This document shows positions 36,583 to 49,539 of a DNA stretch of 64,000 nucleotides, piece by piece. Made by a program: the position numbers and the translations under genes. Each line of letters opens with the position of its first letter. Positions within the stretch are counted from its first letter, which is position 1. Origin of the DNA: Halichoerus grypus (taxonomy: Eukaryota > Chordata > Mammalia > Carnivora > Phocidae); assembly GCF_964656455.1 (NCBI RefSeq), contig NC_135721.1:47127530-47191529 (forward strand), in the 5' to 3' direction. The notes below the pieces were generated by a model. That model searched no databases. It saw nothing but the letters and a program-made list of their open reading frames with translations, and had not been told where the DNA came from.

Positions 36583-36590
36583 CTCCAGCA

Positions 36591-38169
36591 GGCCAAAGGG
36601 ACTTTGGAATTTGGGGCTGTGGGCACCAGAAGCATACCCTTGGGATCCTCTTGCTCTAGCTTTGGAAAGCTCAAAGGGGTGTAGGAGAAGAAATAAGCAG
36701 CCTATCATAAGAACTCATGTATGCTGGCAAGGGAGGAGCAGTTTAGGATGAACTGTGTCTTTTTCTAGGAGGGGGAAAATTAGACAGATTAGACCACCTC
36801 CTATCCCTTCTCCATATATTTAATGCAGCCAGACAAGGCATTAATGGCTGGGAATGGCCAACCATCTAACTTGGCCTGGGATTGTCTGTGCCTGCCTCCT
36901 GTCTAGCTGGACACTCACTGTCTACCCAGCCTCCTGGACCCAAGGGAGGTGGCTTCTTCTATAATCATAGGGCGGTAGAGATTTTAAAATAGTTTAAATT
37001 ATCTGGGATCAAGACTTCCTTCATCACACTAATGACACCACACTTAGACATTTGCCTTTCAAGGGTTTTCAAGATTGATTGTTTATGAAAGTGGAGATTG
37101 GTCTGTACCAGCTTATGTGATCCAGACACAGAGCTAGGCATAATACAAACCCAGACTGTGTCCATCCATGGCTTTTATTTTATGTTCTTATATTTTTTGT
37201 CAGTCAAAATATTAATATGCTTTTCATGGAAAATATAAAAGATTGAGACAAGTATAAAGAGAAAAATAATCCATTATTCCCCATGTAGATAAACTCACTT
37301 TTATTGATTTTATAGACATACAATTTGTATTGTTCTTCTTTCACTTAATGGCATTTGATAAGCAAGGATGACATTAAAAAGTATTTAACAACTGAAAGAA
37401 CATAGGCACAGACCCGGTGCAGGTGATGCCAGTGCTTAGCTGGCTGTGGGCTGGAAGTTGCATCCTGGAGCCCCTGCTTGGCCATGCCTTTGCCCTTGGT
37501 TGCTGCATTGTAGGAAGGTTTGGGGGATATGGGGAGGTTCCAGAGTCGGCAGGAGAATAAAGGTGCACTTGGGCTCTGGATAGCAACTATTAACAAATAT
37601 GTAAGTTTTTCTTGTGTGCACAGGCTATTAACCATGACCAATACCTTTAAAAATCTTTGTCAGCATCAAATATACATAGAAATATATCACAGATATAAAT
37701 GAGTGTCTGTGTGTAATACATGTACATAGTTTTAAATTAAAAATTAAATGCTACTAAATGGCTTTTAGAAGCTACCACTCAACTGTTTTTTCTTTTCTCC
37801 AGGTATTTATCTCTATATTTCAAACACACACACTCGTAAAACACACACACACCCCACCTGTAATAACAGCAAGTCAATAAATATCTAAACATATACACAC
37901 ATACATATATACATAGAGAGAGATGTGTGTGTGTGTGTGTGTGTGTAGAAATTATTTACTGACTTTATTATTGCAGGTGAAGTTATTCGTTGTCCTTTGG
38001 TTATTTGTACATTCCTTTTTATTCCCACTCTTCCATCCTGTCATAATACAGTTATATGACAGTTCTGGGGTCAATCTGTATTCAGTGGTTTTATCATTTC
38101 AACTATGCATATGTTGTTCACTGCTGAGCCAAAATGAATGCTGTGATTTCATTTCCTTTCTTGGAGAGG
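36591..38169. other. Unclassified stretch
   Basis: No gene recognised. It includes CA/CT-rich pieces at 37822-37858 and the GT microsatellite listed separately. Confidence 0.5.
37924..37947. repeat. (TG)n microsatellite
   Basis: Run of about 12 tg units, preceded by an imperfect acatac run and agagag. Confidence 0.95.
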
Positions 38170-38380
38170 TGGGTTAGAGCCTGACAGGCTGAATTTGAAT
38201 CCCACTCTGGCACCATAGACAAATCACTGCTCTATTTTCCTCTCAGTTTATAATGGAGAAATTAATGGTACCAACTTGCTATGGTGGTTGTAAAAATTAA
38301 AGGAGTTAACATGTGTAAAAGGGCTCAGAATATTAAGTGACATATCAGGAATACTCAATAAAATTTAGCTATAATTATTG
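38170..38380 (+). repeat. MIR SINE fossil
   Basis: 'ttagagcctgacaggctgaatttgaatcccactctggc' is the tRNA-like part, 'ctcagtttataatggagaaattaatgg' the core, and 'atcaggaatactcaataaaattt' the 3' end. All are in sense order, so this is a near-complete MIR. Confidence 0.8.
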
Positions 38381-39939
38381 CTCAACTTTTTCTTTACATT
38401 GGAGTATTGTCTCATTAAAAATTTTGCTTAATTTTCTTTGAATCTTAGTCTTTTCAAATGTTCAATAGTTCTATAAAGCACCTCTTAATAATTTTTCATA
38501 CATTTTAACCTATCACGTAGCCTCTCTGGGCTGGGGGATTTATGAAAAGTGGTGGGGATTATGGCAAACTGGGGGAGATATCCATCAAGAGCTCCTCTGT
38601 CCACCTGGTTTTGTTAAGATGGATTTCTTTTTAGACCTGCTGCACAGCTGTCTCCAGAGCTTTCCTTGACGCCATCTTGGATTTCTCTTGCTTCCCTCTT
38701 GTTTGAGACGCTTGCTTAGTTGGTCTTACTCTTTCCTCTTTCTCACTGTAACATCTCACTTTGGTAGAAAACAGCCTCCTTCAATTTCTTAAGATTTGAG
38801 CAAGGGTAAATGCAGGCACTTTTTTTGAGATTTTTGCTTGCCAAAACATGCCCTTAGTTTATTCTTCTACTTGATTGATAGTTGACTTGATAGGGAATCT
38901 AGGTTGAAAATCATTTTCCTTCAGATTTTTAAAGACATTTTGTTTTCTAGCCTCCACTGTTGCTGTTGAGAAAGTCTGCTGCCAGTCCTTTGTCTGAGAC
39001 CTGAGTCTCTGTCTGGAAGCATTATAACCTTCTCATGATCTACAGAGTGTTCTGAAATTTCATGATTATGTTAATGTGTTTTCCCCCTGTTCATTGTGCT
39101 GGACACTTGTTGGACTGCACAATCTAGAAACAAATGTCTTTAGTTCTGGAAATGTCCCTGGATTTTTTTCTCCTGATCATTTCCTTTTCCACTAATTTAC
39201 TTATTCTCCCTTTTGGAAACTCCTATTAGTTGGAAGTTGGCCCTCTCAAATAGACTCTCTGATCTTATCATTCTCATTTTTGTCTTTTCTTCTGCTTTCC
39301 AGGAGAAAGACTCATTTTGTCTTCTAAATCTTTTACTGAATTTTTTTTTCTATAGCTATCAGAGTTTTAATTTCCAGGATGATAGCACCACTCATTAGCA
39401 GCATGATATTTCACCTTATGAACAGAACATAATTTACTTAAATCTTCTGATATTGGACACTTAGATTGCTTTCAAATTTTTTTATAGATAATGATGTAAT
39501 AAGTATACCTGTACCCACATCTGTAAACGTATCTCTAATGGATTCAATATAATTTTCCAAGAGTGTACTTACTGTGACAAATAATACGAATATTTTAAAG
39601 TTCCTAATACATAGGATATTACCAAATTGCTTTCCAGCAGATAGCAGTATTATCATTTAATATTTGCTAGTATGATAGATAAAATTTAAACATTGATGTT
39701 TCATTTCAATTCATTTATTGCTGGTGAAATTAAATTGTTTCTTGGGTTTATTGTGTGTTTTTGTCCTTTTGTACTTATTTATTGCATTTTTAGATTTTTC
39801 AATGGAAAAATATTAATATTTTGTTGGAAATATTTGGAAATATTTTTTAGGTAATGCAGTTTATTTTTATATTATTATAATATGCCAAAATTTTAATTTT
39901 GTACAATCAAATTTATCAACATTTTTCTCAGCTATATAG
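38381..39939. other. Old interspersed repeat debris
   Basis: From about 38860 to 39395 the sequence has the look of an old L1/HAL1-type antisense repeat (gttgagaaagtctgctgccag). From 39405 to 39660 it resembles the antisense L1 ORF2 C-terminal region (tagattgctttcaaattttt, accaaattgctttccagcag). Both are too decayed to place firmly. No gene. Confidence 0.4.
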
Positions 39940-39952
39940 AAATAGTAAATAA

Positions 39953-40161
39953 GGGGCGCCTGGGTGGCTCAGTTGGTTAAGTGACTGCCTTTGGCTCAGG
40001 TCATGATCCCAGGATCCTGGGATCAAGCCCCGCATCGGGCTCCCTGCTTGGCAGGAAGCCTGCTTCTCCCTCTCCCACTCCCCCTGCTTATGTACCCTCT
40101 CTCGCTCTCTCTCTGTCAAATAAATAAATAAAATCTATAAAAAATAAATAAATAAAAATAA
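39953..40161 (+). mobile_element. Arctoid SINE, full length
   Basis: Perfect 13-bp TSD, aaatagtaaataa, at 39940-39952 and 40162-40174. The tail ends in several aaat and aaaaat units. Confidence 0.96.
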
Positions 40162-40199
40162 AAATAGTAAATAAAACCAAAGAACAAAGACAATGAGGA

Positions 40200-40990
40200 A
40201 AGATTGGTTACCATAAGAACACACTAAATATTAAAAAGTAATATTCTCAATGTCTTGAAAGCATGTTCAAAGAAATGAGGGAAATTTTGCAACACTAATG
40301 GAAAATCTAGTAGAATGTAAGAAATCCCAACTTCTAAGGAAAGACAAGTATTAATAAGCATCTGAAATACATGTTCAACCTCATTAGTCGTCTAAGAAAA
40401 GCAAATTAAAACACAACAGTAATTTTTGCATGAAATTAGGAAAGATTAAAAAAATAAAAATATTGGCTAAAAGTGAGGTGAGATTGGTATTCTCACGCTA
40501 ATGGGCATGTAAATGAGTTTAACCTTCCTGAAATTAATTTTATAATATGCACCAAAAATCTTAAAAATTCCCATAGCTTCCTGAATAGTAATTACACTGT
40601 CAGAACTCTATCCTAAGTAGTCAGATGTGAGCACACACAGCACAAAGACCCTCACCACAGAATCATTTACAACCAAAAAGAAAAAGAAAAAAAGGAAATA
40701 CCCTAAGCTTCCAATACCAGAGGAATGGTTCAAAAAGTTATGGTACACCCATATAATAAAATATTGTCTCACCAGTAAAAAGGCACATAAAGCTATATTA
40801 CAATTAAGATCTTAACCCTTTAATATGTAGATAGGATTAATGGTATGTGTGTGTATATAAGGACATAGAGAGATACCTAATACCTAAAGAAAGAGGCTAT
40901 AACAAGTTATTACATTAAGGGCAATTTCTCTCCCTTTTTTTTAACATTCTACTTTTCACATTTTCTGGAACGTGCACATAAAATGCCTTT
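40200..40990 (+). mobile_element. Fossil L1/HAL1 3' region
   Basis: In sense, 'cctcattagtcgtctaagaaaagcaaattaaaac' matches the L1 'attagccatcagggaaattcaaatcaaaac' block. Further on, 'gaggaatggttcaaaaagttatggtacaccc' matches the 'gatgaatggataaagaagatgtgg' block. The 62-codon frame at 40627-40815 covers the latter (EEWFKKLWYTHIIKYCL). No intact ORF. Confidence 0.6.
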
Positions 40991-42989
40991 AAAGAAAAAT
41001 TGAATGCATAACTTTCTATTTGTCTTAATGACTCTAGGAACAGAGAACTTGCTGTCAGGACAATTCATCCTTCTCAAAAAGCTGACTGTTAATTTTTTTT
41101 TTTATTTTGAAGAAAAGTAGGTTTCCTATGCTCCTAATCATTATAATTTCTGCTCCTTTAGGCCATTCAGAATGTGTTTTATATCTATTTTAGACAACAG
41201 TTGTCAGCTATTACTCCCTTCTGAAATCACATCCTCTTAGATTTAGGATTTGTTTCCTACTCTAGCTCCAGTGCCTATGACAGTGCTTGATACAAACTAA
41301 TTATAGGGTAAATCTGTGTTAAATAAATGAAACATAACCCAGGTCTTCCATATCTTAAATGTGATTTTTTAGTCTCTCTCATGGTTAAACTCTTTTAGTT
41401 CTGTTTTTCAATATCCATTAAGTTGTGGCTTCTAAGAGACCAAATGTGGTCTGACTAATATCTCTCTCTGGATAATATATCATGAATACCCTTGGAATTG
41501 CATTAATTTCTTTGGCAGTCACATCACACTGAGGGCTAATATTGATCTTTCTGAATGCTAAAACCTCAATGTCTTTTTATAAATGTATCTGCCCATTCCT
41601 GACTGTCCACACTGCCTTTGCTCACTTGTTCTTTTCGGACCCATGTGTAATACCTTACGTGACACTTCATTAAATGAATCTTGTTAGATACAGATGCAAA
41701 TGGTTTTGGATCCTGATTCTGTCTTTCATGTATTCAGGTCTCTTTGCAGCTTTATGTTGTACACAAATTCAATCAGCAAACTCTCTATTTCTTTATCTTA
41801 ACTCGGGGCAGGTTACTATGGTTATAAGAAACATCACTCCAAGCTGAAGTCGAGCCATTTGACATTTGGGCCAAATTCTCTCAATAAATTACAAATCCCA
41901 TTATTATCTACACCATACTTTTTCCATTTAATCCACTAGGGTATCACAGGAGAGCACGTTATATGTCTTGCTGGGGCTTAAATATACAATTGCTGCATAG
42001 CTATGGAGGATGTAATCCAATTTATCCCCATAGTCCGTCTCCCCCTCTCCAAGAATAACATATAATGGGAAAATCACATTCTAATTCCATACTGAGAAAG
42101 AGGACTATTTTCCTAATTGCTCCACAATTTGCCTAATTTGCCTAGTGGCCATGGTCTTCAGCCCTGTCTTCAGAGGAGGTGGCATTCTGCAATATTATCT
42201 CCTTTCAGCATTGTTTGCCCAATCAGCTCTCAAAAAGCTAGGGTTTTCTAGAGTGCTTCCCACAAGTTTGATTCTTTTTTCTTCTTCACATCCCAAAACT
42301 AATACAGCAGTAAGCCTCATCAGGATCACTTCCAAAATATATTACAAATACGACCCTTTAATACCACTGCTCTGCTATGACTTTCGTCCAAACCACCTCT
42401 TCTCCCACCTGTCATGCTCTTGCGCATTTCATCTGGTCTCTAGTGATCCCTGATGATAGGCCCTTACCTTTTGGGGAAAAGCTCCCACTGTAACTTTCAA
42501 ACTTAGATTCTACCTGGAATTTTAAAATTATTAAACATAAATGATGTTCATGTTATTAAACAGAAAATTTTATAAAATGAAGCCAGCCTCTTCCCATTGG
42601 AGGAAGTACTGATCATAGCTTGATCTACCATCTATAAAATTCTGTTAGTGGCTTGAGTCCAACTCAAATAAGTCATGGCACCTTGAAACCAAACCCACTA
42701 GGACTGTGAATATACATACTGGACTGTTCTGAGATGTGCCTGGCATCTACCCTCCTTTATTATTTTTAGGCCAGGTTAGCCCTAAGCAAATGTTCAGTGG
42801 CCGGGCTATGCATGGGGGGATTGCTGGCTGGTTTGGAGCTATGTCACCTCCTAACCTTTTGTTCTGTTTGGGGGACCATCTGTTCCAACCCCACATCTAC
42901 CACAGTGTTATCTGATATATATTTTAAGCACCTGAGGCCCTATCTGGGGTATTGTCTTATCTGGCATACTCTGATGCCTGGCTAAAGTT
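40991..42989. other. Unclassified stretch
   Basis: 2 kb with no gene or firmly identified repeat. The part from 41400 to 42110 is free of young repeats and of even composition. A 102-codon frame at 42145-42453 has no recognised content. Confidence 0.45.
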
Positions 42990-43990
42990 CTTTTCACCAA
43001 TTCCAATGTATTTGTGTGTGTGTGGGGAGCAGGGGTTCCCCACACCAATAAGAAATTATCTGACACCAGCCAAGTGTTCTATAATTCAACTCAGTTTGGA
43101 TAATATCTCCCTGGAGACAGCATCAGATCTCACAGGTTAAGGGCTCAGGCCTACAAGATGGTCCTTTTGCTTCAGATGCCAATGGCAAGTCCAGATTATC
43201 ACCTGTGCTTCTGACCTACTGGCTATAGATCAGAGGTTCCAACAACCACCTCCTTGGTTTCAATTAATTTGCTAGAGTTGCTTACAAAACTCAGAGTAAC
43301 ATTTTACTTACTAGATCACCAGTTTATTTATTTATTTTTTAAAGATTTTGTTTATTTATTTGACAGAGAGAGAGACAGCGAGAGAGGGAACACAAGCAGG
43401 GGGAGTGTGAGAGGGAGAAGCAGGCTTCCCGCCGAGCAGAGAGCCCGATGTAGAGCTCGATCCCAGGACCCTGGGACCATGACCTGAGCCGAAGGCAGAC
43501 GCTTAACGACTGAGCCACCCAGGCGCCCCATCACCAGTTTATTTTAAATGGATATAACTCGGGAGCAGCCAGATAGAAGAGAGGCATAGGACAAGGTGTG
43601 TGGGAAGGGGCGTGGAGCTTCTGAGCCCTCCCCAGGCTCATGATTCTCCCTGAATCTCCACGTGTTTACCAACCTAGAAGCTCTCTGAACCCTGTCATTT
43701 TGGAGTTTTGGTGGAAGCTTCATTACATTCACATGACTGATTGAATCACTGGCCGTTGGTGATCCATTCAAACTCCAGCCCTTCCCCCCAGATTGAGGGG
43801 TGGGACTGAAAGTCCTAACCATCCAATCACTGAGTTGTTTCCCATGGCAACCAGCCCCTTTTCATAGGTGACCTAGGGGCCTTCCAAAAGTCACCTGATT
43901 AGGATAACAAAAGACACTTTTATCTCTTCAGAACAAATTCCAAAGAGTATGGCATACAAGGTTTTCCAATGTAGGTTTTCAGCCTCGCTC
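42990..43990 (+). mobile_element. ERVL-like LTR (MER21-type), copy 2
   Basis: Shares block order with 5960-6985: gcatcagatctcacaggtt, gatcagaggttccaacaacc, gctagagttgcttacaaaac, ggaagcttcattacattc and gtcacctgattagg. A SINE at 43330 interrupts it. It lacks the internal duplication of the first copy. No retroviral genes alongside; solo LTR presumed. Confidence 0.6.
43330..43529 (-). mobile_element. Arctoid SINE, full length
   Basis: 15-bp TSD, atcaccagtttattt, at 43315-43329 and 43530-43544. Inserted into the older LTR. Confidence 0.95.
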
Positions 43991-44004
43991 CTATGGAACT
44001 TTTT

Positions 44005-44400
44005 GCTGTGCTTCAAACATGTCAAGCTGTTTTATGCCTTTGTTTTTATCCATATGCCTTGTGAGAGTTATTAGGGCTAGTCACAAATATGCTGACTCCC
44101 ACTTTCTGGAAACATGGAAAAATGCCTTTCCTGCCCACTTGCAAGCATGGACACATGACTCGTATTGTCCAGTGAAAGTTGAGTGGAGGTGCCATGTCAC
44201 TTTCAGAGCCAGTTTGTTTTGCTGTATTTACTTTTCTCTCCAGCAGGCAACAAGCAACTTTGGAGCCTGGTTCCTGGATGACTACCATGAACAGTGTGCT
44301 TATTAATCCATAATGAGCATACAGTATGAACGAGAAATAAACTTTGCCATTCTAAGCTATTAATGTTTGTTGGTTGTTTATTACAGAAATAGCTCTTGCA
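44005..44400 (+). mobile_element. MLT1-type MaLR LTR fossil
   Basis: The block 'gaacgagaaataaactttgccattctaagc' followed by 'gtttgttggttgtttattacag' is the usual 3' end of MLT1 LTRs. Upstream, 'gggctagtcacaaatatgctgactccc' and 'catgactcgtattgtccagtg' fit the body. The edges are approximate. Confidence 0.65.
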
Positions 44401-46289
44401 TCCTGTTATTCCTGGTATGTTTAGGAAAGTTCTTTTTTCTCCAGCATTCAATGACCAGGTAGTGACCCCTCTGTGAAACCTTCTCTGACTTCACTTTGTA
44501 AATAGGCACTTTCTTTTCTGAACACGTATAGCTGTTTTTCTTTCCAAGACCAATATACCTAGATAGTTGATGGTTTTAGGTCCATTTGAGTGTTCCAAAA
44601 GAAAGTAAAAATAACTGTTGCTTTTTTTCTATTTACTCTAGAGTGAGAAAATGCTCTCTGCCTTTGTTTTTACTTCACAGAACAGAATGAAGTGGCAACT
44701 TCTTTGGCAATTTCTCTTCACTGTATAGGAAAACAAAGTTTACTGAGATGCTGAGGGTTGTCTGAAGTCCTGCTTTCAATGCAAAAAAACTAGTTCAGCT
44801 GTTTTCTATCACAATACTAGGTTGCCTGAATGTCTTCCCAAACATGTCATAAGAGAAGTCACCACAGCAATACAGAGTAACAACATTAGGAGAAAGAAAA
44901 CTTTGTCCCTATCATCATCTGAGACCCCTTCAGCCCCCAACAGGGTCTAGGGGACGGAATCAGAACCACCATGGATAAAACTGCTATGAAAAAGAGACAG
45001 GTTCTGGTGTGACCTACTGCATTTGACTCCCCACAGTGGGAGATGTACTTTCTCAATACATCAACGTGTATCTCCTCATCAGTATGGATTGGTGAATGGA
45101 AACAAATATCATCAAGAAAGAAGAAATAGAGACAGAAAAGGAGGCAGTTTCATGACCAAGTTAGTGGTCAAGCAATGGCATCATTATTCACTTGTAGATA
45201 TGGTGTGAGTTTTAGGGGCATTTGGAGGCTTCCCCTGTCCATGTTGCCTTTGTGGTGCCTAAAATCCTACCACTAAAGAGTTATTTTCTTTGGATTTTAA
45301 AGGCTTTCTGAATTTTAGGGTCCTACATTAACATGGAGCTTCTCCGGGAGGAGGTAAAACTTCCTCCACAAACTACATGACAGTACTGAAAACAAGCAGA
45401 AATCAAGGCTCTGTGGGAAAGGGACAAGGTTTGCCATCTGTTGGGAAGGTAAGAACACAACCCATTTCCACTGATTTCTACTTCAATATTTAGCTTCTAG
45501 AATATTTAGATTTAATATTCAGGCTCCAGAACTAGGATCAAAGTGTGTTACCGAGCCAGATTCGGGCAAGTTGAGGGGAAGAGATAACCTAGGAAGAAAG
45601 AAGCAACAGCTAGATATGTAAAATAGTTATCTGAAATTAATTATCCACTAATTGAAATTAAGGTGCATTAATTTCTTCAGAGGCTGGCAAGATGCTTTAT
45701 CTAGGTGGGGTGAGCTAAATGAAGCTGTTCTGTGATTCATTACTGAAGTTACTGCCTATCACTTCCATTTCTCATGTGGGCTTAGCTGTAAGTAAGCAGA
45801 TTATGCTACTTTCTACCCAGAGGGTTGAAGTGTGCTTGTTTTATTTCTATTTAAATGCAGAGCTGAATCCAAGTCTTGTGGTGGTATGATTGTCAGGGTC
45901 CTCAGTGGGAGATTTAATTCCTAAGTACACTGGAATATATCCAAGTTGTCCTAGTGGTGCTGAGCATAGATGGATGTGAATGGCATGACCAATTAAGGAT
46001 ATCATCAATCAGTTAATCAATTAATAAGCACTAATTGAATAACTATAGTACATTGTGTTAGCATTATGGGGACTATAAACGTGCATGAGAACTGGACCCT
46101 GTCCTTAAATTATGTAGGAAATACTAAAATGCCATTTTCAGTCCTATTGACCCCACCTCACTCTACCAGTATTTACCACCATCTACACCTTCATTTCAGG
46201 TCCATGATGGGCATATTAGGCACTCTTTTCCCTGAGAGTGCTTTGGGAATTATTTGTTATGGCCAGACTACCCTGAGTGATAGCTGCGT
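44401..46289. other. Unclassified stretch, part possibly conserved noncoding
   Basis: No gene recognised. 45590-45800 is repeat-free and dense in AT-core motifs (gaaattaattatccactaattg, gtgcattaatttc), with an inverted taatta/attaat arrangement. It is a possible enhancer but unproven. 46010-46110 resembles a decayed L2/MIR end. Confidence 0.4.
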
Positions 46290-46306
46290 AAGATTAAATT
46301 GGCCTT

Positions 46307-46499
46307 GGGTGCCTGGGTGGCTCAGTCGTTAAGCGTCTGCCTTCAGCTCAGGTCATGATCCCAGGGTCCTGGGATCGAGCCCCGCATCGGGCTCCCTGCT
46401 CGGCGGGAAGCCTGCTTCTCCCTCTCCGTCTGCCTGCCGCTCTGCTTACTTGTGCTCTCTCTCTGTCAAATAAATAAATAAAATCTTTAAAAAAAAAAA
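46307..46499 (+). mobile_element. Arctoid SINE, full length (first of an inverted pair)
   Basis: Perfect 17-bp TSD, aagattaaattggcctt, at 46290-46306 and 46500-46516. Its middle reads tctgcctgccgctctgctta, the variant also seen in the copy at 1056. Confidence 0.96.
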
Positions 46500-46612
46500 A
46501 AGATTAAATTGGCCTTACACAACCTTCCCTTCTACCATTGCTTGTGGACAATTCATCCAATTGGCCCTCTGCCCTAGTTCCTAGGTTTTTGTTTGTTTGT
46601 TCCTGTTTATAT

Positions 46613-46807
46613 ATATATTTTTAAAGATTTTATTTATTTGACAGAGAGAGACACAGTGAGAGAGGGAACACAAGCAGGGGGAGTGGGCAAGGGAGAAGCA
46701 GGCTTCCCACAGAGTGGGGAGCCCGATGCGGGGCTCCATCCCAGGACCCTGGGATCATGACCTGGGCCGAAGGCAGACGCTTAACGACTGAGCCACCCAG
46801 GCGCCCC
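46613..46807 (-). mobile_element. Arctoid SINE, full length (second of an inverted pair)
   Basis: TSD cctgtttatat at 46602-46612 and 46808-46818. It faces the plus-strand SINE at 46307 across a spacer of 113 bp. Confidence 0.95.
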
Positions 46808-46924
46808 CCTGTTTATATTATTAATGGATCCCAGCCCTGACCACCCCCTGACTGAGTGCAGTCAGTGAGAGACCTGATGCCCTTAGCCCCTTTCCCCCTT
46901 GACACTATCAACATTTAAAACAGC

Positions 46925-47120
46925 ATAATTTTTTTGGGGGGGGGGGCTGTCCTGTGCATTGCAGGATGCTTTAGCAGCATCCTGGCCTCTATTCACCAGA
47001 CACCATTAGAACCCACCCACTACTCGCCCAGTTATAACAATCAAAAGCATCTCCTCCAGACATTACCAAATGTCCCTGGGGGACAAAAATCACCCTCAGC
47101 TGAGAACCTCTGCTCTAGAC
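46925..47120. repeat. hAT-type miniature transposon fossil, family unnamed
   Basis: 'ctgtcctgtgcattgcaggatgctttagcagcatcctggcctc' and 'cagacattaccaaatgtccctgggggacaaaaatc' followed by 'ctgagaacctctgct' match a common mammalian Charlie-type element by memory. Only the right end is clear. A G run of 11 marks the left edge. Confidence 0.55.
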
Positions 47121-48069
47121 CCTCCCCTATTTCTCTCCATTAACTCAGAAAGACTTCCTTGAGGTATAAGTCCATGACTGTAATCATGAACTTCTGACCC
47201 TTTACTTTTTTTTCTCCCACCTGTAGAATAGGCATTTAATATTTACTTTCCGAGTGCCTGAAAATGCCATCCTGAGTCAAGGACCCCTGGAGATAGGTGT
47301 TGGCTAGAATCAGACTCAGGTTGGCTTCATCTTTTAGAGTTATTCATTTGAATAGCTAGCTGGCTGGTCAAACTGTTACACCGGTTGGCCTGTCCATCTC
47401 AATTTTTCCACCCCCACTCCATAGGACAGACTTGTGTGCCCCCCTGACAACTGAGAACTCTCAGTAAGCCTTGAGATAGGGCCATGCTGTTAATGACAGA
47501 CATAAAATCACAGGAAGGTTCCTAACATTATAAACCAGTATATAATAAATTCGGACTGAAAGATGACTGCCATTAACTGGGATAATTGTGAAACATTTGA
47601 AACTTGAATTGGGTTTTAAAGAAAGGGGTGATTTGAAGAAGTAAGGTGGGAGAGAAAGGGAGCAGTTAATTCCAAATGTTTGGTGTGGGAAAAATAATAT
47701 GAGCAGTGCAGAAAGTTGGAAAAAAAAATGGTACACTTTGGAGGGCCAATGTTACAAGGAAATGAGCCAGATAGGAAGAAACCATGAAGACGCCCAGGTA
47801 TGAAAATACACAAAGCATTTTTCAACAGTAGTTTGAAGATCTGCCTATACGGAATGACTATTATGTAAAAAAATTAAAGTGTCTCTTAGAAGATGTGTCT
47901 CCTCTGCCAGAGAGAACCTGGGGAAAGGGTGTACTTGATCAGGTACACTACTGGTTTGACAAAAATACATTGGCAAAATTACCCTAGGTTCATAGAGAGA
48001 AATGAATAGGCAAGAATACCTATGAAGTTTTTGACAAAAAGATGAATGAGGGGCATGTCTCCAATGTCA
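47121..48069. other. Unclassified, possible antisense L2 debris
   Basis: 47560-47770 (aattccaaatgtttggtgtgg, tatgagcagtgcagaaag) weakly resembles the 3' part of L2 in antisense. No gene seen. Confidence 0.35.
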
Positions 48070-48215
48070 AGAGTGAAGGTCTGGAATCTGAGAGCCACAT
48101 AATAGTTTTGTGACCTACAGCAAATTCCTAAAATAAGGAAAACAGTAACCCTTTGCATACTTGCCATGAGGGTTCAAGATAATATCTGCTGCATAGTGGA
48201 CCCTCACCAAATAGA
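48070..48215 (+). repeat. MIR-like SINE fossil
   Basis: 'ggtctggaatctgagagcc', 'ttgtgacctacagcaaattcc' and 'gagggttcaagataatatctgc' follow MIR block order in sense. Decayed. Confidence 0.55.
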
Positions 48216-49257
48216 AACTATTTTTTTCATATACCAAATATTTTAAAATTTGCTTACAGTTACAATGGATATCACAGTCTACTTCCTGGCATATGGATGT
48301 AGAGATAGATAATAGGACATAATGAAATTTATATCCACAAATAAACAATAATACTATTATATATAACTGAATGGGACTAAGTGGATGTAAACAAAAAGCT
48401 AGTGTGTGTTTTTCTCATTGCCCTGGAAAACTGGCTCTCTCTGATCTTCCTTCTATGACACTGGATGAAATCTCAGACAAACTACAGAACTTTTCTATAT
48501 ATTCAAAGGTCCAAAACTTTAATACCAAATACTGAAACTTAGATCTTTTATTCAATCTAAAACTTCCCTTCTTTCTAAGCAGTCTGAATCAGATTCTGAC
48601 ATTGACCATAGGGAAAGGGACTGTGGAGGCTCCTTCATTATTATGCTCTACCTTGGTTTTCTGTCCATCTTCCCCATGGACTCGCATTTGGTTCCTCCAC
48701 AGTTACAGATCCCCCAATGGACCACTCCTACTGCAGTTCTCTGTTATGCACAATGCCTCCTCCAAAGGCCACCTGTGACTCCCCCATCAGCTGCTGGCTT
48801 CTAGGATAACTCAGAGTCCCCATCTGTACCACAGGAAACACACCCTCTTATCCAGTGGAAGTCAGGAGGGCTCTCTCCTTTCTCTGTGCTGTCAGAGCAT
48901 TTAGACAACCTCTTATCTTTAGACTTTGTAGGAGCTCTCATCTTCCTCTGTGGGTGGGGGATAACCTAGTACACTGACTCCCTTTCCACCTCTTGGTGAA
49001 TCCTTGGTTTGCCCTTCGATGGCCTGGAGGTGATAGGCGCCAAAGATGGCAGAATTAGTTTTGTGTCTTCCTAGTGCAAGTCCTGCAGAGATATTTGAGC
49101 AACTGGCTTTCGAATGAGGGGGTAATTAATACCTATTTTCCCCAGGCTTACAATGTAAGTTAAAACTCAAAAAAAAGGAAAAGTTTCATTTTAACATCCT
49201 ATTACATGTACAGTTAATGACAGTTGAGGCAAAAATGAAAACATAGTGATGTGGTAA
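48216..49257. other. Unclassified stretch
   Basis: No gene or clear repeat recognised. Confidence 0.5.
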
Positions 49258-49425
49258 CATTCACTGATAGATTATTTGTTACTAGTCACTGTGCAAAGAA
49301 TGAGACAATATTAACTCACTAAATCTCCACAACAGCCCTGTAAGTAAGAACTGTTATGAGGAAACTCTGACTCAGAAAGGTTATACAATTTGGTTAAGAT
49401 CACACTGCTGGTAGTTAGGAAAAGA
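49258..49425 (-). repeat. MIR SINE fossil
   Basis: Reverse MIR: 'aatattaactcactaaatctccacaacagccctgtaag', 'gaggaaactctgactcagaaaggttatacaatttgg' and 'cacactgctggtagttagg'. Confidence 0.75.
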
Positions 49426-49539
49426 AACACAAATTTATAAAATGGGACAATTGATTATTTCTATTGGAAAAAAGAATTTAAGGTCCTTGTCATTCACTGA
49501 ACTTCAGAGTAACTTCAGATTTTTAAAATACTCCTATGT

